A stretch of 64,000 nt of DNA from Rhodococcus koreensis (GCF_900105905.1 NZ_FNSV01000005.1:8947501-9011500), one strand, 5' to 3'. Counted from the stretch's first letter, positions 55,104 to 64,000 are shown. Notes: a model not told the origin generated them from the sequence alone. Program-made: numbers and translations.

Positions 55104-56580
55104 AGACCCTCGTCCCGTGTTCGTTCTCGACGACGGTCGTCATGGAGGAGCCCACGATGAGCAGGCACCGCATGTCGATCTCGGCCGGGTCGAGGTCGGC
55201 GAGCCGCACGACCCGCACCGACTCCTGCGCGCCGGCCACGTCGCGGCCGATGATCACCGGGGTGTCGGGGGAGCGGTGCTCGAGAACGAGGTCACGCATC
55301 GCGGCGACTTGCCAGGTCCGTGACTTCGACGCCGGGTTGTAGACGGCGAAGGCCATGTCGGCGCTCGCGACCGCCGAGATACGCTGCGCCACAACGTCCC
55401 ACGGCTTGAGTCGATCGGACAGGGACAGCACGGCGTAGTCGTGGCCGAGGGGTGCGCCGACCCGGCTCGCCACGGCGTTCGCGGCAGTCATGCCGGGCAG
55501 CACGCGGACGGGGACGCCCCGCCACTGTTCCTCGGCGGCCACTTCCAGCACCGCGGCGGCCATCGCGAACACACCCGGGTCGCCCGAGGACACGACGGCG
55601 ACGCGGGCCCCGTTCTTGGCGAGGTCGAGCGCCATCGCGGCCCGTTCGGCCTCGACCCGGTTGTCGCTGGAGTGACGGCGCTGTCCCGGACGTTCGGGGA
55701 CCCGGTCGATGTACGGCCCGTATCCGACGAGGTCGGTGGCCAGCGACAGTTCGTGCTGCACTTCCGGGGTGGTCCAGGCCTGATCGCCGGGGCCGAGCCC
55801 GACGACGACGAGTTCGCCCTGCGGAGGCGCATCGTCGCGGCGGGCGTTCGACGGGCTGGGCACGATGGCGATCGAGAAGTAGGGGACGTCGCTGTCCGAC
55901 ACGTCGTCCGCGTGGTCGATCTTCTGCCGTGTCGTGCTGGCCCGCTCGACGTACCACGTCTCGTCGATGCGACCGGAGTCCTTCAACGCCTGCCGCACCG
56001 CCGGGTAGGTGCGTCCGAGTTTCAGGATGGCGGCGGCGTCGGTCTCCCGCAGGCGCCGCGTCAGCTCGCCGCGCGGCAGGGTGCCGGGCAGGACGGTGAG
56101 GATTTCCTCGCCCTCGACGAGGGGCATCGCCAGCGCGGCCGAGGCGGCGCTGATCGACGTCACCCCGGGAATCACCTCCGCCTCGAAGCGCTGCGCCAGC
56201 CGCTTGTGCATGTGCATGTACGAGCTGTAGAAGAGCGGGTCGCCCGCCGCGAGGAGCGCCACCGTACGGCCGGCGTCGAGGTGCGCGGCGAGCCGCTGCG
56301 ACGCTTCCTCGTAGAACTCGTCCATCGCCCCCTGGTATCCGCCCGGGTGGTCGACGGTCTCGGTGGTGACCGGGTAGACGAGGTGCTCCTCGATCTGGCC
56401 CTCACGCAGGTACGGCGCCGCGACCGCGCGGGAGATGCTCTTGCCGTGCCTGGCGCTGTGGAACGCCACTACGTCGGCCTCGGCGATGACCCGCGCAGCC
56501 TTGACCGTCACCAGTTCCGGGTCGCCCGGTCCGATGCCGACGCCCCACAGCTTGCCGGTCGACTGCTCGTTGGAACTCAT
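55078..56580 (-). CDS. cobIJ: Fused precorrin-2 C20-methyltransferase/precorrin-3B C17-methyltransferase
   Basis: The protein has 500 residues. The CobI half (about 8-235) starts GKLWGVGIGPGDPELVTVKAARVIAEADVV and holds LLAAGDPLFYSSYMHMHKRL and VIPGVTSISAASAAL. The CobJ half (about 258-500) starts GELVVVGLGPGDQAWTTPEVQHEL and holds VVSSGDPGVFAMAAAVLEVA and NPASKSRTWQV. Both use SAM in the aerobic cobalamin pathway. The fusion is usual in actinobacteria. It overlaps cobH by 4 nt and is the third gene of cobG-cobH-cobIJ. Confidence 0.93.
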   Translation of the reverse strand: MSSNEQSTGKLWGVGIGPGDPELVTVKAARVIAEADVVAFHSARHGKSISRAVAAPYLREGQIEEHLVYPVTTETVDHPGGYQGAMDEFYEEASQRLAAHLDAGRTVALLAAGDPLFYSSYMHMHKRLAQRFEAEVIPGVTSISAASAALAMPLVEGEEILTVLPGTLPRGELTRRLRETDAAAILKLGRTYPAVRQALKDSGRIDETWYVERASTTRQKIDHADDVSDSDVPYFSIAIVPSPSNARRDDAPPQGELVVVGLGPGDQAWTTPEVQHELSLATDLVGYGPYIDRVPERPGQRRHSSDNRVEAERAAMALDLAKNGARVAVVSSGDPGVFAMAAAVLEVAAEEQWRGVPVRVLPGMTAANAVASRVGAPLGHDYAVLSLSDRLKPWDVVAQRISAVASADMAFAVYNPASKSRTWQVAAMRDLVLEHRSPDTPVIIGRDVAGAQESVRVVRLADLDPAEIDMRCLLIVGSSMTTVVENEHGTRVFTPRRYPG

Positions 56581-57203
56581 TCGACTTCGCTCGCAATCGC
56601 ATTCAGCGCCGCAGCCGTGATGGCACTGCCACCGCGGCGGCCGCGGACCACCAGATAGTCGAGTCCGCTCGGGTGCTCGATCAACGCTTCCTTCGACTCC
56701 GCCGCGCCGATGAACCCGACCGGGCCGCCCACGATCGCGGCGGGCCGGGGTGCACCGGATTCGATCATGTCCAACAGGTAGAACAGGGCGGTCGGGGCGT
56801 TGCCGATCGCGACGACGGCCCCCTCCAGTTTGCTGCCCCACAATTCGAGCGCGGCCGCCGAGCGGGTGTTCCCGATCTGCTCCGCCAGCACCGGAACCCG
56901 GGGGTCGCGCAGGGTGCAGATCACGTCGTTGTCCGCCGGGAGACGCTTGCGGGTCACGCCGGCGGCGACCATCTGCGCGTCGCACAGGATCGGGGCGCCG
57001 TCCGCCAGCGCCGCGCGGGCGGCCTTCACGACGCCGGGGGTGAACGCGACGTCGTCCACGAGATCGACCTGACCGCTCGCGTGGATCATGCGGACCACGG
57101 CCTGTGAGACGTCCTCGGGAAAGGCACTGAGATCCGCCTCGGCGCGGATCGTGGCGAAGGACTGGCGGTAGATCTCCGCGCCGTCTCGGATGTACTCGAT
57201 CAT
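56577..57203 (-). CDS. cobH: Precorrin-8X methylmutase
   Basis: The protein has 208 residues. The family text is clear: EYIRDGAEIYRQSFATIRAEADL, VRMIHASGQVDLVDDVAF with the catalytic His, ADGAPILCDAQMVAAGVTRKRLPADNDV, AAALELWGSKLEGAVVAIGNAPTALFYLLDMI and PAAIVGGPVGFIGAAESKEAL. It moves a methyl group to make hydrogenobyrinic acid. It lies 24 nt after cobG and overlaps cobIJ by 4 nt. Confidence 0.95.
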   Translation of the reverse strand: MIEYIRDGAEIYRQSFATIRAEADLSAFPEDVSQAVVRMIHASGQVDLVDDVAFTPGVVKAARAALADGAPILCDAQMVAAGVTRKRLPADNDVICTLRDPRVPVLAEQIGNTRSAAALELWGSKLEGAVVAIGNAPTALFYLLDMIESGAPRPAAIVGGPVGFIGAAESKEALIEHPSGLDYLVVRGRRGGSAITAAALNAIASEVE

Positions 57204-57227
57204 CCGCTCACGATAGAGGCTCCGGGT

Positions 57228-58361
57228 TCACCGCTCCTCCACCCGGTAACCCGTCTCGGTGGCGACGACGTCGGCGACCTCGCCCTTGGGGCGGCCGCAG
57301 CACCGCTCGCAGCCCGACCAGTGCTGTCGGCCCTCCACCGGGAGTTCGCCGCTCGCGACGGCGTCCCGCGCATCGGTCCGCACATCGGCTAGCGCCTTCT
57401 CGCACCCGGGTTGCCCGGTGCAGGCGCTGACGTTCAGCCACGGGGAGTTCTCGTCGAAGATCAGGCCCATCGGGGCGAGGACCCGGACCACCTGCTCGGC
57501 GGACCACTCGTCCAGATCGCACAGCAGCACCGTTTTCCACGGCGTGACGACTACCGGCTTCTCGACCGCGGCGAGGAATTCCGCCAGCCGGGCGTCGAGG
57601 ACCCCGAATGCGAGACCGCCGCCGAGGGTCACGTTGCCGTCCGGCTGGTCGAGCCACCCGATCGGCGGCCGGTGCTCGTCGAACCCGCCAACCGGGTCGG
57701 CGGTCGGTGCCAGCGTCAGTGCCGACAGCGTCCGTTCGACCCCGTCGGCGATCTCGGACAGCCGCCAGTGCCGCTCGCGCAGCTCCAGGAAGACGCGGGC
57801 GGCATCGACGAGCATCGACACCGCGTCCGCTGTCGGGATCCGGACGCCGCTGTCGCGACCGGCGAGGATCAGCGCGACCTCCGACCCACCGACAGCGTGG
57901 ACCCCGAAATCGCCGCCGAGCGCCGAGACGTCGCCCCGGCCGTCGTCGAGGGTGAACAGGGTGCGGCCGGGCAGGTCCGCCAACGTGGGGTCGGCGCACA
58001 ACGTCCGGTCCAGTACACCGATCAGATCGCGCAGGTCCGTCAGACCCCCGATCCGGCCGGTCAGCGGCGAGACGAGGATGTTCCGGACCCGCTCGTGCGT
58101 TTCCGAGGGCAGCAGGCCCGCGTCGGCGAGGCGCCGGGCGAACTCCAGCGGATCGCGGACCGCCCGCAGTTGCGCATTACCGCGGGACGTCAATTCGATC
58201 TCGCCGTTGCCGAGGTCGCGCGCCGATTCCGCGAGTGTCTGCAGCTGGGCGGAGGTCAGCACACCGCCGGGGAGGCGCACCCGGGCGAGCGCACCGTCGG
58301 CCGCCTGATGGACCTGCAGCGCGCCGGGGCATGCATCGGGGCGGGAACGGTAGTCGACCAT
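57228..58361 (-). CDS. cobG: Precorrin-3B synthase
   Basis: The protein has 377 residues. It belongs to the nitrite/sulfite-reductase fold: CPGALQVHQAADGALARVRLPGGVLT and ELTSRGNAQLRAV in the first half. A C-terminal Fe4S4 site uses the cysteines of NVSACTGQPGCEKAL and WSGCERCCGRPKG. It uses O2 to make precorrin-3B, so the pathway here is the aerobic one. The start lies 28 nt from the B12 riboswitch on the other strand. The gene leads cobG-cobH-cobIJ. Confidence 0.92.
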   Translation of the reverse strand: MVDYRSRPDACPGALQVHQAADGALARVRLPGGVLTSAQLQTLAESARDLGNGEIELTSRGNAQLRAVRDPLEFARRLADAGLLPSETHERVRNILVSPLTGRIGGLTDLRDLIGVLDRTLCADPTLADLPGRTLFTLDDGRGDVSALGGDFGVHAVGGSEVALILAGRDSGVRIPTADAVSMLVDAARVFLELRERHWRLSEIADGVERTLSALTLAPTADPVGGFDEHRPPIGWLDQPDGNVTLGGGLAFGVLDARLAEFLAAVEKPVVVTPWKTVLLCDLDEWSAEQVVRVLAPMGLIFDENSPWLNVSACTGQPGCEKALADVRTDARDAVASGELPVEGRQHWSGCERCCGRPKGEVADVVATETGYRVEER

Positions 58362-58388
58362 GGTCCCAGGTTACGTCCGGCCCCGGGT

Positions 58389-58510
58389 AGCATCACCAGC
58401 ACTTGCGACAGCAGGAGAGGAAGCCGGTGCGAATCCGGTGCGGTCGCGCCACTGTGAGCTCGCCGAAACCGGTGGGCGAGCCAGACCCTCGCCTGCCGTC
58501 CTCCGACCTC
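58389..58510 (+). promoter_or_regulatory. Cobalamin (B12) riboswitch
   Basis: The B12-box region is visible: GGAAGCCGGTGCGAATCC at 58419-58436, then GGTCGCGCCACTGTGAGC and GAGCCAGACCCTCGCCTG. The element lies directly before the cobN start at 58567 on the plus strand. When adenosylcobalamin is abundant it should lower cobN expression. The divergent cob genes on the other strand are not under this element. Confidence 0.93.
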
Positions 58511-58566
58511 CGGTTCCGCACAGAACCACCGCCACGGGGCGCGACACCCCCAGGAAGGCTCCACAC

Positions 58567-61500
58567 GTGATCCTGCTGCTCTCCACCTCCGACACCGACC
58601 TGCTCAGCGCACGCGCCAGCGGGGCGGACTACCGCTGGGCCAACCCGGCACGGCTGCTGGTCGAGGAGGATCTGCCGGGACTGCTCGACGGCGCCGACCT
58701 GGTCGTGGTGCGCATCCTCGGCGGCAAGCGGGCGTGGGAAGAGGGACTCGACGCGGTCCTGGCCAGCGGACTGCCCGTGGTGGTCCTCGGCGGCGAGCAC
58801 GCCCCGGACGCCGAGTTGATGGAGTGCTCGACGGTCGCGGCCGGTGTCTCGGCGGAGGCGCACAACTATCTCGCCGAGGGCGGCGCCGACAACCTCGCCC
58901 ATCTGCACCACTTCCTGTCGGACACCGTGCTGCTGACCGGTCACGGTTTCGAGGCGCCGGTCCACCTGCCGAGCTGGGGTGTCGCGCCGTTCGCCCCCGA
59001 CGCCGACGCGGACCGCCCCACGATCGCCGTTCTGTACTACCGCGCCCAGCACCTGGCCGGGAACACCCGCTACATCGAGGCCCTGTGCGAGGCCGTCGAC
59101 GCGGCGGGCGGCACTCCGCTGCCGATCTTCTGCGCGTCGCTGCGCACCGCCGAACCGGAGTTGCTGACGACGCTGCGCCGAGCGGACGCGATGGTGGTCA
59201 CCGTGCTCGCCGCCGGCGGCACCAAGCCGGCGGGCGCGTCGGCCGGCGGCGACGACGAGGCATGGGACGTCGCCGCGCTGGCCGCGCTGGACGTGCCGAT
59301 CCTGCAGGGGCTCTGCCTGACCAGCAGCCGGGAGTCGTGGGAGTCCAACGACGACGGACTGTCCCCCCTCGACGTGGCCACCCAGGTCGCGGTCCCCGAG
59401 TTCGACGGCCGGCTGATCACGGTGCCGTTCTCGTTCAAGGAGATCGACGCCGACGGCCTGTCCACCTACGTTCCCGACGCCGAGCGCGCCTCCCGGGTGG
59501 CGGGCATCGCCGTCCGGCACGCCCGGCTCCGGCACATCCCCGCACCCGAACGCCGGATCGCCCTGATGCTGTCGGCGTACCCGACGAAGCACGCCCGCAT
59601 CGGCAACGCCGTCGGTCTCGACACCCCGGCCAGCGCGATCAGGTTGCTCACCGAGATGCGGGCCGCCGGCTACGACCTGGGCCCCGCGGACGGGCCGGAC
59701 TCCGTGCCCGGCCTCGCGGCCCAGGACGGCGACGCGCTGATCCATGCCCTCATCGCCGCAGGCGGCCAGGACCCGGACTGGCTGACCGCGGAGCAGCTGG
59801 AGGGGAACCCGATCCGGATCTCCGCCGCCCGCTACCGCGAGTGGTTCTCGGCGCTGCCCGCGGAACTGCGCGAGGGCGTCGAGGAACACTGGGGACCCGC
59901 GCCCGGCGAACTGTACGTCGACCGATCGCAGGATCCCGCCGGCGAAATCGTCATCGCCGCAATGCAGTTCGGAAACCTCGTCCTGATGGTGCAGCCGCCC
60001 CGCGGATTCGGGGAGAAGCCGGTCGCGATCTACCACGACCCGGACCTGCCGCCGAGCCACCACTACCTCGCCGCATACCGGTGGATCGCGGCGGACGCCG
60101 CGGCCGGCGGTTTCGGCGCCGACGCCGTCGTCCATCTCGGCAAGCACGGAAACCTCGAGTGGCTGCCCGGCAAGACACTCGGCATGTCCGCCTCGTGCGG
60201 CACCGACGCCGCGCTCGGCGACCTGCCCCTGATCTACCCGTTCCTCGTCAACGACCCGGGGGAGGGCACGCAGGCCAAGCGCCGCGCCCACGCGACCCTC
60301 GTCGATCACCTGATCCCGCCGATGGCCCGCGCCGAGAGTTACGGCGACATCTCGCGGCTCGAGCAACTCCTCGACGAGCACTCGAACATCTCCGCACTCG
60401 ACCCGTCGAAGCTGCCCGCCATTCGCCAGCAGATCTGGACGCTGATGCGTGCCGCCAAGATGGACCACGACCTCGGACTCGAGGAACGTCCCGACGAGGA
60501 CGTGTTCGACGACATGCTGCTGCACGTCGACGGCTGGCTGTGCGAGATCAAGGACGTCCAGATCCGGGACGGGCTCCACGTGCTCGGTGCGGCGCCCCGA
60601 GACGCCGCCGAGGTCGAACTGGTGCTCGCCATGCTGCGCGCCCGGCAGATGTGGGGCGGCGAGCAGAACGTCCCCGGACTCCGTGAGGCTCTCGGCCTCA
60701 GCGAGGACGGCGACGAATCCCGCACCCGTGTGGACGAGATCGAGCAGCAGGCGCACGGGCTGGTGCAGGGCATGCACGACGCCGACTGGAACCCGGACGC
60801 CGCCGACACCCTCACCGACGACGCCACGGTCGCGAAGATCCTGCGGTTCGCGGCCACCGAGGTGGTGCCCCGGCTGCGGGAGACGGACAACGAGATCGCC
60901 CAGGTGCTGCACGCGCTCGACGGCGGTTTCATCGCCGCCGGGCCGAGCGGGTCGCCGCTGCGTGGGCTGATCAACGTGCTCCCGACGGGCCGGAACTTCT
61001 ACTCCGTCGACCCGAAGGCCGTGCCGTCGCGGCTCGCCTGGGAGACCGGTCAGGCGATGGCCGAATCGTTGCTGGACCGCTACAAGTCCGATCACGGCGA
61101 ATGGCCGCGGTCGGTGGGGCTGTCCGTGTGGGGCACGTCCGCGATGCGCACGTCCGGCGACGACATCGCCGAGGTGTTCGCGCTCCTCGGCGTGCGCCCG
61201 GTGTGGGACGAGGCGAGCCGCCGCGTGGTGAACCTCGAGGTGATCGACCTCAAGGAACTGGGCCGTCCGCGCATCGACGTCACCGTCCGGATCAGCGGCT
61301 TCTTCCGGGACGCGTTCCCGCACGTCCTGGCGTTGCTCGACGACGCCGTCCGGCTCGTCGCCGCACTGGACGAACCGGCCGAGAGCAACTTCGTGCGCGC
61401 CCATGCGCAGGCGGATCTCGCCGAGCACGGCGACGAACGTCGCGCGACCACCCGCATCTTCGGGTCCAAGCCGGGCACCTACGGGGCCGGACTGCTCCAG

Positions 61501-62169
61501 CTGATCGACTCCAAGAGCTGGCGCGGCGACGCCGACCTCGCCGACGTGTACACCACGTGGGGTGGGTTCGCGTACGGCCGCGGACTGGACGGCGCACCCG
61601 CCGCCGACGACATGCGGACGGCGTACCGGCGAATCACCGTGGCGGCCAAGAACACCGACACCCGCGAACACGACATCGCGGACGCCGACGACTACTTCCA
61701 GTACCACGGCGGGATGGTCGCGACCGTGCGGGCGCTCACCGGGAAGTCCCCCGAGGCGTACATCGGCGACAGCACCCGGCCCGAGTCGGTGCGCACCCGG
61801 ACCCTGTCGGAGGAGACGTCCCGCGTCTTCCGGGCCCGGGTCGTGAACCCGCGGTGGCTCGAGGCGATGCGCCGCCACGGCTACAAAGGCGCGTTCGAGA
61901 TGGCGGCGACCGTCGACTACCTGTTCGGATACGACGCCACCACCAACGTCGTCGCCGACTGGATGTACGAGAAACTCGCCGAGTCGTACGTGCTGGACGA
62001 GCAGAACCGCAAGTTCATGGAACAGTCCAACCCGTGGGCCCTGCACGGCATCGCCGAACGACTCCTGGAGGCGGCCGAGCGGGACATGTGGGAGCACCCC
62101 GAGCAGCAGACCCTCGACGGCCTGCGGCAGGTGTACCTCGAAACCGAAGGCGAACTCGAAGGGGACTGA
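58567..62169 (+). CDS. cobN: Cobaltochelatase subunit CobN
   Basis: The protein has 1200 residues from the GTG at 58567 (VILLLSTSDTDLLSARASG), which is the usual CobN length. Typical segments are DADRPTIAVLYYRAQHLAGNTRYIEALCEA, IALMLSAYPTKHARIGNAVGLDTPASAIRLL, AVVHLGKHGNLEWLPGKTLGMSASCGTDAALGDLPLIYPFLVNDPGEGTQAKRRAHA, PTGRNFYSVDPKAVPSRLAWE and FGSKPGTYGAGLLQLIDSKSW. CobN is the large subunit that inserts Co2+ into hydrogenobyrinate diamide with CobS and CobT or ChlID-like partners, which are not in this window. It is controlled by the riboswitch directly upstream. Confidence 0.96.
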   Translation: MILLLSTSDTDLLSARASGADYRWANPARLLVEEDLPGLLDGADLVVVRILGGKRAWEEGLDAVLASGLPVVVLGGEHAPDAELMECSTVAAGVSAEAHNYLAEGGADNLAHLHHFLSDTVLLTGHGFEAPVHLPSWGVAPFAPDADADRPTIAVLYYRAQHLAGNTRYIEALCEAVDAAGGTPLPIFCASLRTAEPELLTTLRRADAMVVTVLAAGGTKPAGASAGGDDEAWDVAALAALDVPILQGLCLTSSRESWESNDDGLSPLDVATQVAVPEFDGRLITVPFSFKEIDADGLSTYVPDAERASRVAGIAVRHARLRHIPAPERRIALMLSAYPTKHARIGNAVGLDTPASAIRLLTEMRAAGYDLGPADGPDSVPGLAAQDGDALIHALIAAGGQDPDWLTAEQLEGNPIRISAARYREWFSALPAELREGVEEHWGPAPGELYVDRSQDPAGEIVIAAMQFGNLVLMVQPPRGFGEKPVAIYHDPDLPPSHHYLAAYRWIAADAAAGGFGADAVVHLGKHGNLEWLPGKTLGMSASCGTDAALGDLPLIYPFLVNDPGEGTQAKRRAHATLVDHLIPPMARAESYGDISRLEQLLDEHSNISALDPSKLPAIRQQIWTLMRAAKMDHDLGLEERPDEDVFDDMLLHVDGWLCEIKDVQIRDGLHVLGAAPRDAAEVELVLAMLRARQMWGGEQNVPGLREALGLSEDGDESRTRVDEIEQQAHGLVQGMHDADWNPDAADTLTDDATVAKILRFAATEVVPRLRETDNEIAQVLHALDGGFIAAGPSGSPLRGLINVLPTGRNFYSVDPKAVPSRLAWETGQAMAESLLDRYKSDHGEWPRSVGLSVWGTSAMRTSGDDIAEVFALLGVRPVWDEASRRVVNLEVIDLKELGRPRIDVTVRISGFFRDAFPHVLALLDDAVRLVAALDEPAESNFVRAHAQADLAEHGDERRATTRIFGSKPGTYGAGLLQLIDSKSWRGDADLADVYTTWGGFAYGRGLDGAPAADDMRTAYRRITVAAKNTDTREHDIADADDYFQYHGGMVATVRALTGKSPEAYIGDSTRPESVRTRTLSEETSRVFRARVVNPRWLEAMRRHGYKGAFEMAATVDYLFGYDATTNVVADWMYEKLAESYVLDEQNRKFMEQSNPWALHGIAERLLEAAERDMWEHPEQQTLDGLRQVYLETEGELEGD

Positions 62170-62186
62170 CCGGCATCGGGGCTAGC

Positions 62187-62582
62187 ATGGGCCGGGTGAC
62201 CACAGAATTCGATCGGGTGTCGTCCGCGAAGTATGTCCTGCTCACCACGTTTCGGAAAGACGGCACCCCGGTGGCGACGCCACTGTGGGCCGCCGCCGAC
62301 GGTGACCGTCTGCTGATGTGGACGGTCACCGACTCCTACAAGGTCAAACGCATCCGCCGCAATCCGGAGGTGACGGTGGCCGCGTGCGATGCGCGCGGCA
62401 AGCCGAAGGGCCCCGAGGTACCGGCCCGCGCCGTCATCCTCGACGCCGCGGACACCGATCACACCCGGGACGTGATCGCCCGCAAGTACGGCATCCTCGG
62501 CTGGCTCACGATGAAAGGCAGCCTCGTGCGCCGAGGGAAGACCGGCACCATAGGACTCGCCGTCACGGCCGACGACCGGTAG
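62187..62582 (+). CDS. PPOX-class, probably F420-dependent, split-barrel protein
   Basis: The protein has 131 residues from ATG 62187; GTG 62196 is an alternative. The split-barrel pattern is clear: EFDRVSSAKYVLLTTFRKDGTPVATPLWAAADGDRLLMWT, YKVKRIRRNPEVTVAACDARGKPKGPEVPARAVIL and VIARKYGILGWL. This group binds F420 or flavin and often reduces small molecules, such as biliverdin in Mycobacterium. The gene starts 17 nt after cobN ends on the same strand, so they may be read together, perhaps by chance. Confidence 0.82.
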   Translation: MGRVTTEFDRVSSAKYVLLTTFRKDGTPVATPLWAAADGDRLLMWTVTDSYKVKRIRRNPEVTVAACDARGKPKGPEVPARAVILDAADTDHTRDVIARKYGILGWLTMKGSLVRRGKTGTIGLAVTADDR

Positions 62583-62637
62583 CCCTTGTGTGGTCCGATG
62601 CGTCTCCCGGTGGGGCTCGGGCGCATACGATCTGGTG

Positions 62638-63282
62638 ATGTCGCAGACGCTTCCCGCAGATGTTCGCCGCGGACAGCTCATCGAGGCGGGGCTGGCGATC
62701 GCCGCTCACCAGGGTGTCGCCGCGCTGACCATCCGCCGCCTGGCCGACGCGGCCGGTGTGTCGCTCGGGGTGGCGCACTACCACTTCGAGGACAAGGAAG
62801 AACTCCTGATCGAGATGGGGGAGAACCTGATCCTGCAGGTCAGCGAGTCGATGCGGGCGGCATTCGGCCGGCTGACGGGGGCCGCCGAACTGCCGGGCAT
62901 TCCCGGTCTTCGGGAACTCCTCTCTGCCGGGATCGGCGGCCTGTGGCCGGTTATCGAGGCCACCCCCGACCACCAGTTGCTGACCTACGAGATCACCGCG
63001 AGGGCCCTGCTGCGCCGCGGCGCCGGCCACGACTCCGCCGGGGCGGTCGCGAGCCACCAGTACCGCACCATGGATGCCGAAGCTATCGCGTTCCTCGATC
63101 TGTGCGCTCACCGGGCCGGTGTCGCCTGGGGCACGCCCGTCGAGCAGGTCGCGCGCTTCGCGTTGGCGGCGCTCGACGGGCTGGTGCTGCGGTGGCTCGT
63201 CGACCGCGACGGCGACGCCGCGCTCGCCGCTCTCGACGACCTGGTCCAGGTCGTCACCTCGAAGGCACTGGACGATGGCTGA
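62638..63282 (+). CDS. TetR-family transcriptional regulator
   Basis: The protein has 214 residues. The HTH is classical (RRGQLIEAGLAIAAHQGVAALTIRRLADAAGVSLGVAHYHFEDKEELLIEMGENLI). The C-terminal helical domain (about 70-214) binds an unknown ligand. ATG 62638 is chosen since TetR proteins rarely have long leaders. It follows the PPOX-type gene by 55 nt on the same strand. No target can be named. A gene it controls is not visible downstream. Confidence 0.87.
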   Translation: MSQTLPADVRRGQLIEAGLAIAAHQGVAALTIRRLADAAGVSLGVAHYHFEDKEELLIEMGENLILQVSESMRAAFGRLTGAAELPGIPGLRELLSAGIGGLWPVIEATPDHQLLTYEITARALLRRGAGHDSAGAVASHQYRTMDAEAIAFLDLCAHRAGVAWGTPVEQVARFALAALDGLVLRWLVDRDGDAALAALDDLVQVVTSKALDDG

Positions 63283-63362
63283 CCGACGGCATGTACTCCT
63301 GTGTCGGGCACCCGCAGACGGGGGCAGACGCGATCAATGCCCGGCCTGCCCCGGTATCTCGG

Positions 63363-63443
63363 TCACCAGTGTCCGAGATTGCCCTGCCAGATCGCCGAAA
63401 TGATGTAGAGCGCCACGGTCAGTAGGTAGTACAAGTTGATCAT
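63363..63443 (-). CDS. 26-residue single-pass membrane peptide
   Basis: The ATG at 63443 has an excellent ribosome site (AGGAGG at 63453-63458, 9 nt spacing). It reads MINLYYLLTVALYIISAIWQ, then GNLGHW and a stop. One hydrophobic helix takes up most of the chain. The very strong ribosome site in an otherwise silent region supports that it is translated. It is convergent with the TetR gene. The function is unknown; such peptides often modulate membrane proteins. Confidence 0.5.
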   Translation of the reverse strand: MINLYYLLTVALYIISAIWQGNLGHW

Positions 63444-63458
63444 TGTGCGCACCTCCTC

Positions 63459-63993
63459 GTCAGGGGCACAGCGGTTGCGGGCGGATGTCCCCGTGCCGGC
63501 TGGGTACCCCGTACGCCACGACTCAAGCGGGGTGCGCTGACATGCTGCGATCGGTGTTCATCACAGCATCGGCTCGGCCTGTCACCGACGGGGTCATCGT
63601 CAAGTTAATTGTGTGTCTTGATGATTCGGGCTGCGATGTCGTTGCCCGGATCGGTGGGTGTGAATAGACTTCCCGCGTTCATCCTTCAGGTGGCAGCGGC
63701 GTTCGTGGTCGTTCCAGATCGTTCGTTCCAGATTGTGAAAGCGGTCCGTCATGTCGTGTCGCGATGCGGTCGTCGACAGGACCTCGAGGAGTTTGCGGAC
63801 GAGCTCCTTGGGCACCTTGCCGCGGAGGCACCGGCGACGCGCCACGCCACCCCACCCGGCAGCACTCGTTCCACTCGCGGGTCCACTGCGCCCGATCCGG
63901 CACCGCCTAGAATGGGGTGATACGGACGCCTTCGCTGCATCGGGCGGGGTGGTCCGGCGGGGCTGCTCGTGAGCCGACCCGTGGGAGGTGGCC
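63459..63993. other. 535 bp without a gene I can support
   Basis: Open frames exist on both strands: plus 63609-63920 (103 residues), with a helical QDLEEFADELLGHLAAEA stretch, and minus 63600-63995 (131 residues). Neither has a motif or a convincing start. At the very end GGGAGG (63983-63988) precedes an ATG at 63994, which is probably the start of the next gene, outside the window. Confidence 0.4.
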
Positions 63994-64000
63994 ATGCAAC

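Noticed and set aside
63600..63995. 131-residue minus-strand ORF and 103-residue plus-strand ORF
   Set aside because: Both overlap each other, have no recognised motif and lack convincing starts.
1..64000. tRNA or rRNA genes
   Set aside because: No T-arm GGTTCGAATCC-like sequence with a matching cloverleaf, and no rRNA signature, was noticed on either strand. A tRNAscan run would be decisive.

Overview
The window is high-GC DNA from an actinomycete, most likely Rhodococcus or a close relative in the Mycobacteriales. This is an inference. It rests on strong G/C third-position bias, dense operons with 4-nt ATGA/GTGA overlaps, a resuscitation-promoting factor, an LLM-type F420-dependent oxidoreductase, a fused CobI-CobJ enzyme, an actinobacterial gas-vesicle operon, and many AGGAGG-type ribosome sites in front of GTG or ATG starts. 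No rRNA, tRNA or CRISPR array was seen.

Region by region. 1-6.4 kb: a SnoaL-like fragment, a methyltransferase, a double-HTH MerR regulator, a DUF6194-type protein, a small secreted protein, an alpha/beta hydrolase, a Gfo/Idh/MocA oxidoreductase and a pair of related membrane/soluble proteins. 6.5-10.5 kb: a LacI-type regulator divergent from a small membrane protein, a sodium/solute symporter and an N-carbamoylputrescine-amidase-like hydrolase. An 18-bp perfect palindrome lies between them and a strong hairpin terminator ends the unit. 10.6-13.9 kb: methyltransferase, small secreted protein, SDR, QueA-like enzyme, CsbD. 13.9-20.2 kb: a complete, tightly packed gas-vesicle operon on the minus strand, with two accessory proteins carrying long acidic/basic tails (one with AT-hook-like motifs).

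20.3-22.5 kb is a bicupin gene destroyed by an intact TnpB-only IS200/IS605-type element, a frameshift and a probable internal deletion. 22.7-28.9 kb: a class-C-type serine hydrolase lipoprotein, an ECF sigma factor, an RHH-regulator/DUF4097/DrrAB-type ABC operon and a small secreted protein. 29-34.2 kb is a transposon nest. A second IS200/IS605 element sits directly upstream of the LLM gene. Its tnpB is frameshifted and is split by an IS5-family element and a second transposase element, which lie head to tail at one TAA triplet. Removing both restores the tnpB reading frame across the junction.

34.4-44.8 kb: chorismate mutase, a PaaK/F390-synthetase-like ligase, a polytopic membrane protein, then a probable organophosphate or phosphonate uptake and dephosphorylation locus. 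That locus holds a histidine phosphatase, ABC ATPase, two-domain permease, binding lipoprotein, a tyrosine phosphatase-metallophosphoesterase fusion and an RpiR-type regulator. 45-50 kb: Rpf, a small secreted protein and a CitE-like lyase. An IS630-type element has landed in the CTAG shared by the stop codons of the lyase and a convergent MFS exporter and leaves both intact. 50-55 kb: hydrolase, class A beta-lactamase, LysR, a second beta-lactamase-fold protein and an unknown protein. 55-63 kb: cobIJ, cobH and cobG on the minus strand, divergent from a cobalamin riboswitch and cobN on the plus strand, then a PPOX-type protein and a TetR regulator. The last 700 bases hold a 26-residue membrane peptide gene and little else that can be supported.
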